Assembly: GCF_013204885.1 (NCBI RefSeq)
Contig: NZ_JABMKX010000010.1
Location: 1 to 64,000, forward strand
DNA length: 64,000 nt
Source: Paenibacillus tritici
GTDB taxonomy: Bacteria > Bacillota > Bacilli > Paenibacillales > Paenibacillaceae
Reading direction: 5' to 3'
The notes beneath the pieces are model-generated. The model was not told the origin of the DNA. It saw nothing but the letters and a program-made list of their open reading frames with translations, and did not search any database. A program made the translations under genes and the position numbers. Below, piece after piece: positions 26,707 through 34,379 of the stretch (the first letter of the stretch is position 1; the number at the start of each line of letters is the position of its first letter).

Positions 26707-26891
26707 TAGCTGTATTCTGTACAGTTAAAAACAGTGAAAAGGAAGGCTTGCCACGTATAGCTGTAGTCTGTACAACTAAATCTGCCCGAATGGGCGAAAA
26801 CAAAGGGACAGATGCTTTTTAATTGTACGAAATACAGCTAAGCGGATATTCGGTGGAATATCAGACGATATAGTTGTACAGAGTGCAATTG
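26707..26891. repeat. Four-unit phased element, family D copy 1
   Basis: Four 21-bp imperfect palindromes start at 26707, 26758, 26820 and 26871 (steps 51, 62, 51). Unit 1 is TAGCTGTA-N5-TACAGTTA, unit 2 TAGCTGTA-N5-TACAACTA, unit 3 TAATTGTA-N5-TACAGCTA, unit 4 a weaker TAGTTGTA-N5-TGCAATTG. Copy 2 at 57566 has identical spacing. Confidence 0.9.
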
Positions 26892-26956
26892 AGCAAGCGC
26901 ATACCGCATGTACCGTAATTGTTCCAAGAACAGCTAACCCCCAGCCAGCGAGTTAC

Positions 26957-27709
26957 CTACCCCGCCATATTGTTGATTGAATCCTGTTCGGAGAATACTG
27001 AGATATGATCTACGGTACCGGTCGATTCCGGGATGATGAACTTGAGCTGATACTGCTTGCCGGCCTGATATATATAGATCTTGTCACTGCCCAGTGAGGA
27101 GGTTGCATCCGGCTTGCCGAGAACCTCTTCAATCTGCTCCAGCGTCAGGCTCTGGAGGTTCGAAGCGTTGGAGCGCACATCGAAAATCTTGCTGCCCTTA
27201 TTGAAACCAATTACTGCATTCTTGCCTGAATAGGTGGAATACATCCCTTTGCCTGCCGACTCCTTGAGATCCGGCTCTCCCCATGCGGCTTCCACCTCGT
27301 CGATGAGTCCGCTGTGCGCAGCATATTCTACGCCGGGCACTTTGCCCTGCTTGGCAAGCTCCAGCAGCTCCTTCAGCTGCTTGCTCCGCTCCTCCGGGGT
27401 GGCGGGAGCCACCAGTTCCGCTTCAGCCTCTGCGGCCTCAGTGACTGTAGAGGCTCCGGCCGCTGCTCCCGGATCTGCCGTTACCGGCTCTGCCCCCGCC
27501 GCAGCGCCGTCATCTGCACCGGGCTCACTGACCGTTCCCGCATCCGCTGCCGGTGACGGACTGGCTTCCGGCTGCACAGCTGCCGGCGCTTCCGTTGCCG
27601 AAGTGACTTCGCCGGACGACGCATCCGGCTTGCCGGAATTACAAGCGGTAAGGCTGAGCATTCCTCCAAGTATGAGAATGCCAGCTATTGTTTTGAATGA
27701 GGTAATCAT
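26957..27709 (-). CDS. Lipoprotein with YjgB-like (DUF4309) domain
   Basis: A 250-residue lipoprotein with lipobox LTACN (Cys about 23), then a long Ala/Glu/Pro/Thr/Val linker to about residue 105. The C-terminal 140 residues resemble the DUF4309/YjgB family: LLELAKQGKVPGVEYAAHSGLIDEVEAAWGEP, GMYSTYSGKNAVIGFNKGSKIFDVRS, and LTLEQIEEVLGKPDATSSLGSDKIYIYQAG. Members are secreted, of unknown function. AAGGAGATG precedes the ATG. Confidence 0.82.
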   Translation of the reverse strand: MITSFKTIAGILILGGMLSLTACNSGKPDASSGEVTSATEAPAAVQPEASPSPAADAGTVSEPGADDGAAAGAEPVTADPGAAAGASTVTEAAEAEAELVAPATPEERSKQLKELLELAKQGKVPGVEYAAHSGLIDEVEAAWGEPDLKESAGKGMYSTYSGKNAVIGFNKGSKIFDVRSNASNLQSLTLEQIEEVLGKPDATSSLGSDKIYIYQAGKQYQLKFIIPESTGTVDHISVFSEQDSINNMAG

Positions 27710-27849
27710 GATGCCATCTCCTTCGTTATTGGGAAATATCCTCTTATGTCTACTGTGTCCTAAGACGCTGAGGCAGTGACAAAGGTTGCACCATATAGGA
27801 TGCGGTATTGGATTCTAGCGATTGAAGTGTCCTATAGAATGGCTTATCC

Positions 27850-28401
27850 TCAGACCAGATGGTCGAGTGAAGTTTTCTTCACCACATACGTTCCGGCCAC
27901 CATATCATGCAGTGCCCGGTTGCGCTGGGTGAAGGCAACGATCAGGCAATCTACGACTACAACCCAGCCTAAGATGGCATTCAGGTCGGTAGCGAGCGGA
28001 CTCCAGTTGGCAAGACTGCTGGATACGGCGGATAACTCCTCAGAATTCAGGCTCACAATCACGGCCAGGAAGCCGTTGATGATGAATAAACAATCCCTGA
28101 TCAATGCCTGCTTCAGTCCCGGATACCTCCCATCCCCATCGACAATTCTCATTCCGAGAATCAGCTTGCCCGGTGTCCCTCCATACTTGACGACCATGAA
28201 TACATTGAACCCCATAAGCAGCGCAAATTGGATAAAGAGTGGAAATACCGAACCAGCAGACACTGTAACCGAAATAGACAGCCGGTCCAGCACAAAGGTA
28301 GGAAGCGCCAGAATCACGAAGTCGATGAAGGTGACCAGCACTCTTGACCAAAAGCCCACATAGTCGCTCCAATCCAGCTGCTGCTCGATCCGCTGCTCCA
28401 T
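27850..28401 (-). CDS. RDD-family membrane protein
   Basis: A 183-residue membrane protein with the RDD layout: a first helix around VLVTFIDFVILALPTFVL (the Arg-Asp-Asp region reads RVLVTFID), then the family segment GTPGKLILGMRIVDGDGR, and RNRALHDMVAGTYVV near the C-terminus. About three to four helices. RDD proteins are of unclear function; some have been linked to ion exchange. GAGGAGG ribosome site. Confidence 0.88.
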   Translation of the reverse strand: MEQRIEQQLDWSDYVGFWSRVLVTFIDFVILALPTFVLDRLSISVTVSAGSVFPLFIQFALLMGFNVFMVVKYGGTPGKLILGMRIVDGDGRYPGLKQALIRDCLFIINGFLAVIVSLNSEELSAVSSSLANWSPLATDLNAILGWVVVVDCLIVAFTQRNRALHDMVAGTYVVKKTSLDHLV

Positions 28402-28435
28402 ATTGTTCCTCCTCAGATAGAAGTTAGACTTTTAC

Positions 28436-28750
28436 CTACGAGCTCAGCACTACCGGAATAGCAAACGGCAGCAGAACCAGCAGCAGCGCGGCAATACTCA
28501 GACTTCGGGTCCATACCGGCTTCAGCCGCTGATTCTTCTCCGACCGGTACCAGCCCTTGAACTGCCAATAGTTCCGGTACAGGACAAAGAACACCAGCAG
28601 ATTACCGGGCACAGCCGTATACAAATTCCCTTCCCATCCATACAACAGCTTGAACACCCACTGCTCCACGCCTCCCAGCACGAGTAACGTAAGCATCAGC
28701 AGAATGACTACACGCAGCATCTCGATACCAAAAGTTGCTAATTTGCCCAT
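28436..28750 (-). CDS. Small hypothetical membrane protein
   Basis: A 104-residue protein with about three predicted helices (VVILLMLTLLVLGGV, LYTAVPGNLLVFFVLY, SLSIAALLLVLLPFAIPVVL). ATG at 28750 follows GGAGG; the longer frame to 28864 has none. It sits 34 bases upstream of the RDD gene on the same strand, suggesting a two-gene membrane operon. Family not recognised. Confidence 0.7.
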   Translation of the reverse strand: MGKLATFGIEMLRVVILLMLTLLVLGGVEQWVFKLLYGWEGNLYTAVPGNLLVFFVLYRNYWQFKGWYRSEKNQRLKPVWTRSLSIAALLLVLLPFAIPVVLSS

Positions 28751-28943
28751 AAGTACCTCCGGTTCATTGAATAGATTGGCCCGCCACCCGGGCGTTGGCC
28801 CCTTCCTGACATGCTGCAGAATCTCACGGTTATGACGTACGGTGATCCGAATTCTAATCTTCAATCCCTCCCTGAAATATTTGGAAGATCTGGGGTATCT
28901 GGAATATGAACTATTCTATATGTATTCTGGTAATCCTGCTTAA

Positions 28944-28984
28944 GCCCTGAAGCCGGCCCATCAGTGATTGGCCGGCTTCAGGGC
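28944..28984. terminator. Strong hairpin downstream of the L,D-transpeptidase
   Basis: A perfect 15-bp stem, GCCCTGAAGCCGGCC (28944-28958) against GGCCGGCTTCAGGGC (28970-28984), 58 bases past the transpeptidase stop. Weak T-run on the minus strand (GCTTAAG), so possibly also an RNA-stabilising structure. Confidence 0.6.
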
Positions 28985-29042
28985 CGCAAGGACTGCGGCG
29001 GGGAATTCTATTGATAACAAACTTGTGCATCGTTCACGGGTC

Positions 29043-29945
29043 TTAGAGTTTTACCGCTGCCTCTTTGGCACTCCATGTGAACGGTAGGCCGAACAGAGGC
29101 GTTAAGCTGCCCAGAGGAATATACAGACGGCCGTCCACACTTTTGGAGGGCAGCATCTCCACTGTTTTTCCGTTTACTTTTGCCGTATTGCTGAGCGGTC
29201 TATGAACTGCTGTATTTTTACCAATGTGGATGATAAGTGATCCGGTTCCCTTCTCCTGCATCAGGCTTCCGCCCAGCAGCATCACGGATTCGCGCAGCGG
29301 AATGTACACCCGCGAATCCTCCAGCAGGAAGGAATCCTTCACCGGAAGCTTCTGCCCGCCCCTGATAAAAGCTCCGGCAAACATCGTTGATCCCAGCCGG
29401 TAGCCATTCTTCTCGGCAATGCCGGCCATATCAAGCCCGGAGGTGGTAATAATCACTCTCGTATTCTTGGCGATCTTCGGGTACAGCCAGTGAATATCTT
29501 CATTATGCATCCGGATGCATCCGGCGCTGACATACTTACCGATAGAGGACTCATTATTATTGCCGTGAATGGCATAGGTTGTGCCGTAGGTATCGTTAAC
29601 CTCCAGCCCCAGCCAGCGGTCGCCCAGCGGATTGGCCGGATCGCCCCCGGGGATTTTTTCCTTGTAATAGGGTCTGTTCTTGATTTTGACCACCATTCGG
29701 AAGCTGCCTTCAGGAGTCAGGCTCTTGGTCTTGCCGGTAGCGACCGGAAAAATCTTCACCAGCTTGCCGTCACTGTAATAGGCCAGTTTGTTCGTTTTTT
29801 TGTTCACAATAATCAGATCTGAGGATGACGATGCTGCGGCTGATCCTGTGAAGCACGCTGTCAATAGCATTACAAATACTATTGTCAACGCGATGCTTTT
29901 GGGAAAATACTTCTTCATTCGGCTTGCCTGTTCACGCTGATTCAT
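29043..29945 (-). CDS. L,D-transpeptidase (YkuD) with C-terminal stalk domain
   Basis: A 300-residue exported enzyme. Signal peptide within residues 1-40. The YkuD domain (about 43-165) forms 3-3 peptidoglycan cross-links through a Cys acyl-enzyme: H127 in YAIHGNNNES and C143 in SAGCIRMHNEDIHWLYP. Residues about 200-300 form a copper-amine-oxidase-like stalk domain (LPVKDSFLLEDSRVYIPLRESVMLLGGSL; VNGKTVEMLPSKSVDGRLYIPLGSLTPLFG). The fusion is common in Paenibacillus and likely positions the enzyme in the wall. GGAGGTGGGG lies 6-10 bases before ATG. Confidence 0.92.
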   Translation of the reverse strand: MNQREQASRMKKYFPKSIALTIVFVMLLTACFTGSAAASSSSDLIIVNKKTNKLAYYSDGKLVKIFPVATGKTKSLTPEGSFRMVVKIKNRPYYKEKIPGGDPANPLGDRWLGLEVNDTYGTTYAIHGNNNESSIGKYVSAGCIRMHNEDIHWLYPKIAKNTRVIITTSGLDMAGIAEKNGYRLGSTMFAGAFIRGGQKLPVKDSFLLEDSRVYIPLRESVMLLGGSLMQEKGTGSLIIHIGKNTAVHRPLSNTAKVNGKTVEMLPSKSVDGRLYIPLGSLTPLFGLPFTWSAKEAAVKL

Positions 29946-30200
29946 GGTTGCCCCACCTCCGGGTTATGGATGATTCTGGATCGTCTTTCTACATAGACGT
30001 TCATCTGCCGTAATAGTTGCACAGCAGCTTGTTCCTATTCTTATCAACTCGTCCCGCCTGGATTGACGCAACGTTTGCAGAATTGTAACCGTTCCGCGGG
30101 ACTCCTGCTATATACACAAGAACAATGAATATTTGCTAACTGCGTCAGAGATAATAAGGCCGCATGACCATAAACCTTAGTGCCAAGGAGGCCAAATATT

Positions 30201-30821
30201 TTGAATTCCAACCCATCCGGACAGATCAGAGAATGTGAACAGATCATTCAGCAGCTGATGGCACAGACCCAGCAGGGAACACAGCTGTATCAGCAGATGC
30301 TTCAGCAGGAGCAACAGGATGCTGCCAAGCTCCAGGAGCTTAGCCAGCACAACAACAAGGCGATTCAGATGATCCAGCAGGCGATGCAGGGCCATCAGAC
30401 AGCGATGCAGCAGATGCAGCAGATTCTGCAGACCGTCAAATCGCTTGAGCAGTTCCCGCAGACAACCGGCTTCAATACAAGTGATATGCACAGAATGAAT
30501 CCAGAGCATCAGAGCTTTGGCACTGGCATCCAGAGCAGTACAGGCATGTCGGGCTTCAACTCTGGAAGTATGAACTCTAGCATGGGAAGCGGGAACTCTA
30601 GCATGGGGAGCATGAACTCTAACATGGGAAGCATGAATTCCAGCATGGGAAGCGGGAGTATCGGCTCTTCGTTCAGCCCGTCCTTCACTTCAGGCAGCCA
30701 ACCGGTGAACCCGCTGCACCGTCCAATGAACTCTTTCAACCCGCAGCCGATGCATACACCAATGTCGGCAGGTTCGTCCTTCAGCTCACCAATGAACCAG
30801 GGACGCAGCTTCCAGCAGTAG
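30201..30821 (+). CDS. Gln-rich protein with Met/Ser/Gly/Asn repeats
   Basis: A 206-residue protein. I use the TTG at 30201, nine bases after AAGGAGG, rather than the GTG at 30180 that overlaps that site. Residues 1-90 are a Gln-rich, probably coiled-coil region (CEQIIQQLMAQTQQGTQLYQ, QQAMQGHQTAMQQMQQILQT). Residues about 115-160 are a short-period repeat (SSMGSGNSSMGSMNSNMGS), encoded by near-identical 24-bp steps. The remainder is Pro/Ser/Asn-rich and disordered. This composition suggests a spore coat or other structural protein, but no family is recognised. It ends at a strong double hairpin. Confidence 0.7.
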   Translation: MNSNPSGQIRECEQIIQQLMAQTQQGTQLYQQMLQQEQQDAAKLQELSQHNNKAIQMIQQAMQGHQTAMQQMQQILQTVKSLEQFPQTTGFNTSDMHRMNPEHQSFGTGIQSSTGMSGFNSGSMNSSMGSGNSSMGSMNSNMGSMNSSMGSGSIGSSFSPSFTSGSQPVNPLHRPMNSFNPQPMHTPMSAGSSFSSPMNQGRSFQQ

Positions 30822-30834
30822 GAGCGGTAAGCAT

Positions 30835-30857
30835 CGGCGGATTCATCTGAACCGCCG
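30835..30857 (+). terminator. Hairpin after the Gln-rich protein gene
   Basis: CGGCGG (30835-30840) pairs with CCGCCG (30852-30857), with extra TTC/GAA pairing in the loop, then GTTTATTATTT. First of two tandem hairpins. Confidence 0.6.
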
Positions 30858-30870
30858 GTTTATTATTTAG

Positions 30871-30922
30871 AAAGGGGTTCTCGCAGACCGCATAGGCGGA
30901 CACTGCAGAGAACCCCTTTTTC
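30871..30922. terminator. Bidirectional terminator before the NAD-kinase-like gene
   Basis: AAAGGGGTTCTC (30871-30882) pairs with GAGAACCCCTTTT (30908-30920), with A- and T-rich flanks. It ends both the plus-strand Gln-rich gene and the minus-strand NAD-kinase-like gene. Confidence 0.8.
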
Positions 30923-30954
30923 GTGTACCTCGGGCTGAGCGGTCCATACATAAT

Positions 30955-31941
30955 CTACACTACCAGCCTCCCCGTCTTCTCCGCGAGTCCGACCGTCGCC
31001 TCCACACCGGAGTTGAACTCCAGATAATCACTCTCTACTCCATCACTGAAGATCACGCCGTCCTCCGGCATCTGCGAGGTGATGCGCAGCGGCAGCTTGC
31101 TGCTAATTCTCCCGAATACCAGCTCTGCTGAAGTCGTCCGGCTCGGAAAAGGCTCCCGCACTGTAAAATACAGCTCCGGGTGGTCCCAGGCCAGCCCCCT
31201 GCCGGCACTCACCCCGGCAATATCGGCCAGGGCCGCTGCTGTCCGTTCAGCATCCTCAGTCTGCATCTGTGCGGCACGGCTGACAATGCCTGCTGCTCCG
31301 GCGAGAACACTCTTGAGCCAGCCTGTTGAGCCCATGCCGGTGGAGACAATAATGCCGCTGGAGGACTGCTGCTCCTGCACCCCGTTCAGCTCAAGCTGAT
31401 AGCGGGCCGAGACATGGGTCCGGCGGCCGATGAACAGATCGTTCACTCCATACAGGCTCTGTCCGTCGTTCAGCTCCACCTTGGCGAGGCTCACCTCACG
31501 GACCTGACGCTGGCCGCGCAGCACCTCCGGCACGAGCTGCCCCAGCTCCTTCACCCTGAAGGGCAGCAGTACGCCATCCCAACGCAGCGGATCAGGATTC
31601 ACACCGATCAACGGCTGCTCATGGAGGTACTTCAGCGTGTTGGCTACCAGGCCGTCCTGTCCCAGGACCACCACTGTATCCTGAGCCCCAAAAATAAAGT
31701 TCGGCACATGCTGCCGCTCCAGAACCTGCAGGCGGCCAATGGCGCTCAGCTGGGTCACAGCAGTCTCTACTGCCTTGCGGTACTGAAAGTCCTCGCTCAG
31801 ATAATCGCTGAAGTCGGCCCCCAGCCGTTCAATATAGAACTGGGCCTGCTGAATCGTATTGTAGCGGACCACCAGCTCCTCCAGGCGTGTCTTGCGCTTA
31901 ATCAGAATAATCTTATTCTCCGATCCCCGGCTGCTGCTCAT
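30955..31941 (-). CDS. NAD-kinase-like protein
   Basis: A 328-residue protein with NAD-kinase-like features: VVVLGQDGLVANTLKYL in place of the usual GGDGT loop, GVNPDPLRWDGVLLPF, and the second-domain signature SSSGIIVSTGMGSTGWLKSVLAGA (compare the family STPTGSTAY). Here the classic GGDGT is altered to GQDGL, so catalysis or substrate may differ. The first 85 residues are an added helical region. It overlaps the SPFH gene by four bases (ATGA), so the two are translationally coupled. The cell will have a separate canonical NAD kinase elsewhere (inference). Confidence 0.78.
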   Translation of the reverse strand: MSSSRGSENKIILIKRKTRLEELVVRYNTIQQAQFYIERLGADFSDYLSEDFQYRKAVETAVTQLSAIGRLQVLERQHVPNFIFGAQDTVVVLGQDGLVANTLKYLHEQPLIGVNPDPLRWDGVLLPFRVKELGQLVPEVLRGQRQVREVSLAKVELNDGQSLYGVNDLFIGRRTHVSARYQLELNGVQEQQSSSGIIVSTGMGSTGWLKSVLAGAAGIVSRAAQMQTEDAERTAAALADIAGVSAGRGLAWDHPELYFTVREPFPSRTTSAELVFGRISSKLPLRITSQMPEDGVIFSDGVESDYLEFNSGVEATVGLAEKTGRLVV

Positions 31942-32993
31942 CGGCCGTTGCCTCCTCTTGCCGTGCCAGCCCCGTTACCCGACGACCCGGCCATAATTCC
32001 CTGCAATAGATCCGGTGTAATATTAAGCTGCCCGATCTTCCCGGCATTCTCCGCCAGCTCCTGGAACGCGATGGCAATCAGCTTATCCGGGTTCATGCCG
32101 ACATTGGTCAACGCCTGCAGAACATTAGGCGATACCCCCTGCAGCGAATTCATCACTGCTAACAGCTCATAGGCCTTGGCATCTGCTTCAGCTCTCTTAT
32201 TCGCAATCGCCAGCTCAATCAGCGCCTGCTTTTTCTCCTCCAGCTCCGTATCGAAGCTAAGCTGTTCTTCCTTCATCTCGTTCTGCTTCTGCTTCACCGA
32301 ACGTTCGGCGTCAAGCTGGGTTTCGCGGATCTGTCTCTTCTTCGTTTCGACAGCGATCTCCGTATTCAGCTCATTCTCCTTCACCCGCCGCTCCTGTTGA
32401 ATCGAGGCGTTGCGCCGTTCATAGAGCGCATCGTCGGCGCTGCGGAGAATCTCCTCTCTGGCCTGCGCCTCCAAGGCACGCAGCGTTTCCTTATTCGGCA
32501 CAATAGCCAGAATGGACAGCCCCATCAGCTCGATGCCCAGCTTCTCGATCTCTGCACTCTGTCCGATCTCATGGGTGATAGTCTTGGCGAGACGTTCACT
32601 CGACTGGATGGCTTCCTTCAGCGGCAGCTGCCCCAGCTGCTTCTTGGTCAGGACCTTGGCGATATTAATCACCCGCTGGGCCAGCTTGTGCGGATCATCG
32701 GAGAGATAGGTATTCTTTTTCAAATTGTAGGTGTAGTTGAGAATCTGCGTGGTCTTGCGGTAATCGACGATCCGGTAAGTCAGTTGCCCCTGCACGGTCA
32801 CCGTCTGATAGTCTGCCGTAATCTCTTCGAACATGAAGGGGACATCAATCGAGGAGACCGGCACTACAACAACCGAAGTCGTCGGCGCATAATAACGAAA
32901 AGAAAGTCCAACCCCCTCACGCACTACCTTGCCGTTCTTCACCTTAAGCACATAATCACTGGGCTGAAATTTCACGAACCGGAATCCGAACAT
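31938..32993 (-). CDS. SPFH/Band 7 (stomatin-like) domain protein
   Basis: A 351-residue SPFH protein. The Band 7 domain spans about residues 5-200 (PTTSVVVVPVSSIDVPFMFEEITADYQTVTVQGQLTYRIVD; AIVPNKETLRALEAQAREEILRSADDAL). It is followed by a charged coiled coil (RRVKENELNTEIAVETKKRQI to AIANKRAEADAKAYELL) and a Gly-rich tail. No obvious N-terminal membrane helix is seen. SPFH proteins oligomerise at membranes. I chose the ATG at 32993 (8 bases after AGGAGG) over 32999. It is the upstream partner of the NAD-kinase-like gene. Confidence 0.88.
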   Translation of the reverse strand: MFGFRFVKFQPSDYVLKVKNGKVVREGVGLSFRYYAPTTSVVVVPVSSIDVPFMFEEITADYQTVTVQGQLTYRIVDYRKTTQILNYTYNLKKNTYLSDDPHKLAQRVINIAKVLTKKQLGQLPLKEAIQSSERLAKTITHEIGQSAEIEKLGIELMGLSILAIVPNKETLRALEAQAREEILRSADDALYERRNASIQQERRVKENELNTEIAVETKKRQIRETQLDAERSVKQKQNEMKEEQLSFDTELEEKKQALIELAIANKRAEADAKAYELLAVMNSLQGVSPNVLQALTNVGMNPDKLIAIAFQELAENAGKIGQLNITPDLLQGIMAGSSGNGAGTARGGNGR

Positions 32994-33225
32994 GGTCATT
33001 ACCTCCTATAGTAGGTTTGAGAGTCACTTGGGTTAGCGGAGCTGCATTTTGTTAATCATATTATGTTATTATTAATTCGTTATTAACAACATCATAACAG
33101 GAAATTTTGATATTATCAATATGTTAATAACAAATTTCGCGAAAAAAATTATTGTACAAACTCAAATCCTGCATTGGGTTTTGTCTATTGAGTAACAGTC
33201 GGTCATCCTTTATGATGACTTAAAC

Positions 33226-33244
33226 GAGAATGATTATCATTATT
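33226..33244. promoter_or_regulatory. Fur box upstream of the siderophore-binding lipoprotein
   Basis: GAGAATGATTATCATTATT is very close to the Fur consensus GATAATGATTATCATTATC. It lies 36 bases before the lipoprotein ATG, which points to iron-dependent repression. Confidence 0.85.
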
Positions 33245-33279
33245 GGTAATCACCATACCTTTGGGGAGGCCTATCTACC

Positions 33280-34266
33280 ATGAACAAAGCAAGACCATTT
33301 TTCGCGATTCCATGCATCATCGTCCTGATGGGCACCTTACTGCTCGCCTGCAGCAGCAATAAGAATAATCAGGGGAGCAGTGCAGCAACCACCGCACCTG
33401 CCGCGCAAGCCACTGCTGAACCTGCCGCTACTACCCGTTCACACACGGATTACAAAGGCCATACGGCGGAGATTCCAGTGAATCCGCAGCGGATTATCTA
33501 TTCCGGGGAAACTTATGGCGATCTGCTGGCACTTGGTGTACAGGCCATCGGCTATCCGCTCTCCATGGGGGACGGCCAGGTCTTCGAGGATAAGCTGACC
33601 GGAATTGCAGATGTCGGGTTCCCGATCAATCTGGAGAAGACATTGGAGCTTCAGCCCGATCTGATTATCTATGCCGGGATTGATGAAGCTGATTACGACG
33701 CTCTCTCCAAAATTGCTCCAACGATTATCTTCGATACCTTCGCCCCCCTGAAGGAGCGGATGCTGGATATTGGGGATATTTTAGGCAAGAAGCAGGAAGC
33801 GGAGGACTGGCTGGCCCAGTATCAGGCGAAGGAGGATGCGATGTGGGTTCAGCTTAAGGCTTCGGGGATGAAGGATGGCGAGACCGCTTCGGTCTTCACT
33901 TATTATCCGGGAGACCGGCTGTTCGTAATGGCAACGACGGGCCTCTCGCAGGTACTGTACGGAGAGCAAGGCTTCAAGCCTACCCCGGCCATTCAAAAGG
34001 TGCTGGATGCCGATATGGGCTTCCAGGAAATCTCGCTGGAAGTGCTCCGGGAATACGCTGGAGACCGCATCTTCCTGCTGACTCCGGTAGCAGACGAAGC
34101 CAAGCAATCGACCAGCAATCTGCTGAAAAGCGCGGTGTGGAACAGCCTGCCTGCCGTTAAGAACGGCTACGTCTACACGCAGGACATCACAAAGACCTCC
34201 AGTGATGCTACCACTAGAGAATGGCTGCTGGGCGAGATTCCTGCAATGCTCAGCGAGCAACAGTAA
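33280..34266 (+). CDS. Iron-siderophore-binding lipoprotein
   Basis: A 328-residue solute-binding lipoprotein: signal peptide, lipobox LLLACS (Cys about 24), Ala/Thr-rich linker, then a type III (BtuF/FeuA-like) binding fold. Family features are PQRIIYSGETYGDLLALGVQAIG, ELQPDLIIYAGIDEADYDALSKIAPTIIFD split by the long helix (KKQEAEDWLAQYQAKEDAMW), and GDRIFLLTPVAD near the end. It has a Fur box and its own terminator. No permease or ATPase lies nearby, so it feeds a transporter encoded elsewhere. Its binding domain is clearly homologous to the one fused to the next regulator. Confidence 0.92.
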   Translation: MNKARPFFAIPCIIVLMGTLLLACSSNKNNQGSSAATTAPAAQATAEPAATTRSHTDYKGHTAEIPVNPQRIIYSGETYGDLLALGVQAIGYPLSMGDGQVFEDKLTGIADVGFPINLEKTLELQPDLIIYAGIDEADYDALSKIAPTIIFDTFAPLKERMLDIGDILGKKQEAEDWLAQYQAKEDAMWVQLKASGMKDGETASVFTYYPGDRLFVMATTGLSQVLYGEQGFKPTPAIQKVLDADMGFQEISLEVLREYAGDRIFLLTPVADEAKQSTSNLLKSAVWNSLPAVKNGYVYTQDITKTSSDATTREWLLGEIPAMLSEQQ

Positions 34267-34280
34267 CGGACACACTGTTC

Positions 34281-34320
34281 AAGCAGCTTATCAACCCTGT
34301 TGATAAGCTGCTTTATTTTA
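34281..34320 (+). terminator. Terminator of the siderophore-binding gene
   Basis: A perfect 14-bp stem AAGCAGCTTATCAA (34281-34294) against TTGATAAGCTGCTT (34300-34313), followed by TATTTTA. Confidence 0.88.
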
Positions 34321-34336
34321 TATACAATGATCTTTA

Positions 34337-34353
34337 TTGATAATTGTTCTCAA
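34337..34353. promoter_or_regulatory. Probable Fur box upstream of the AraC-binding-protein fusion
   Basis: The inverted repeat TTGATAA-N3-TTCTCAA has one mismatch between its arms and resembles Fur sites of the TGAGAA/TTCTCA kind. It lies 27 bases before the TTG start. Confidence 0.5.
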
Positions 34354-34379
34354 TACAAGCCTGAAAGGAGTACCGACCC

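Larger units (their letters stand above)
25938..26956. other. 1-kb non-coding gap upstream of the winged-helix regulator
   Basis: The gap contains the operator-like motifs (25987-26060), element E (26271-26454), a hairpin (26643-26675) and element D1 (26707-26891). Short open frames inside it lack ribosome sites and overlap the repeat elements, so no gene is called. Confidence 0.6.
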
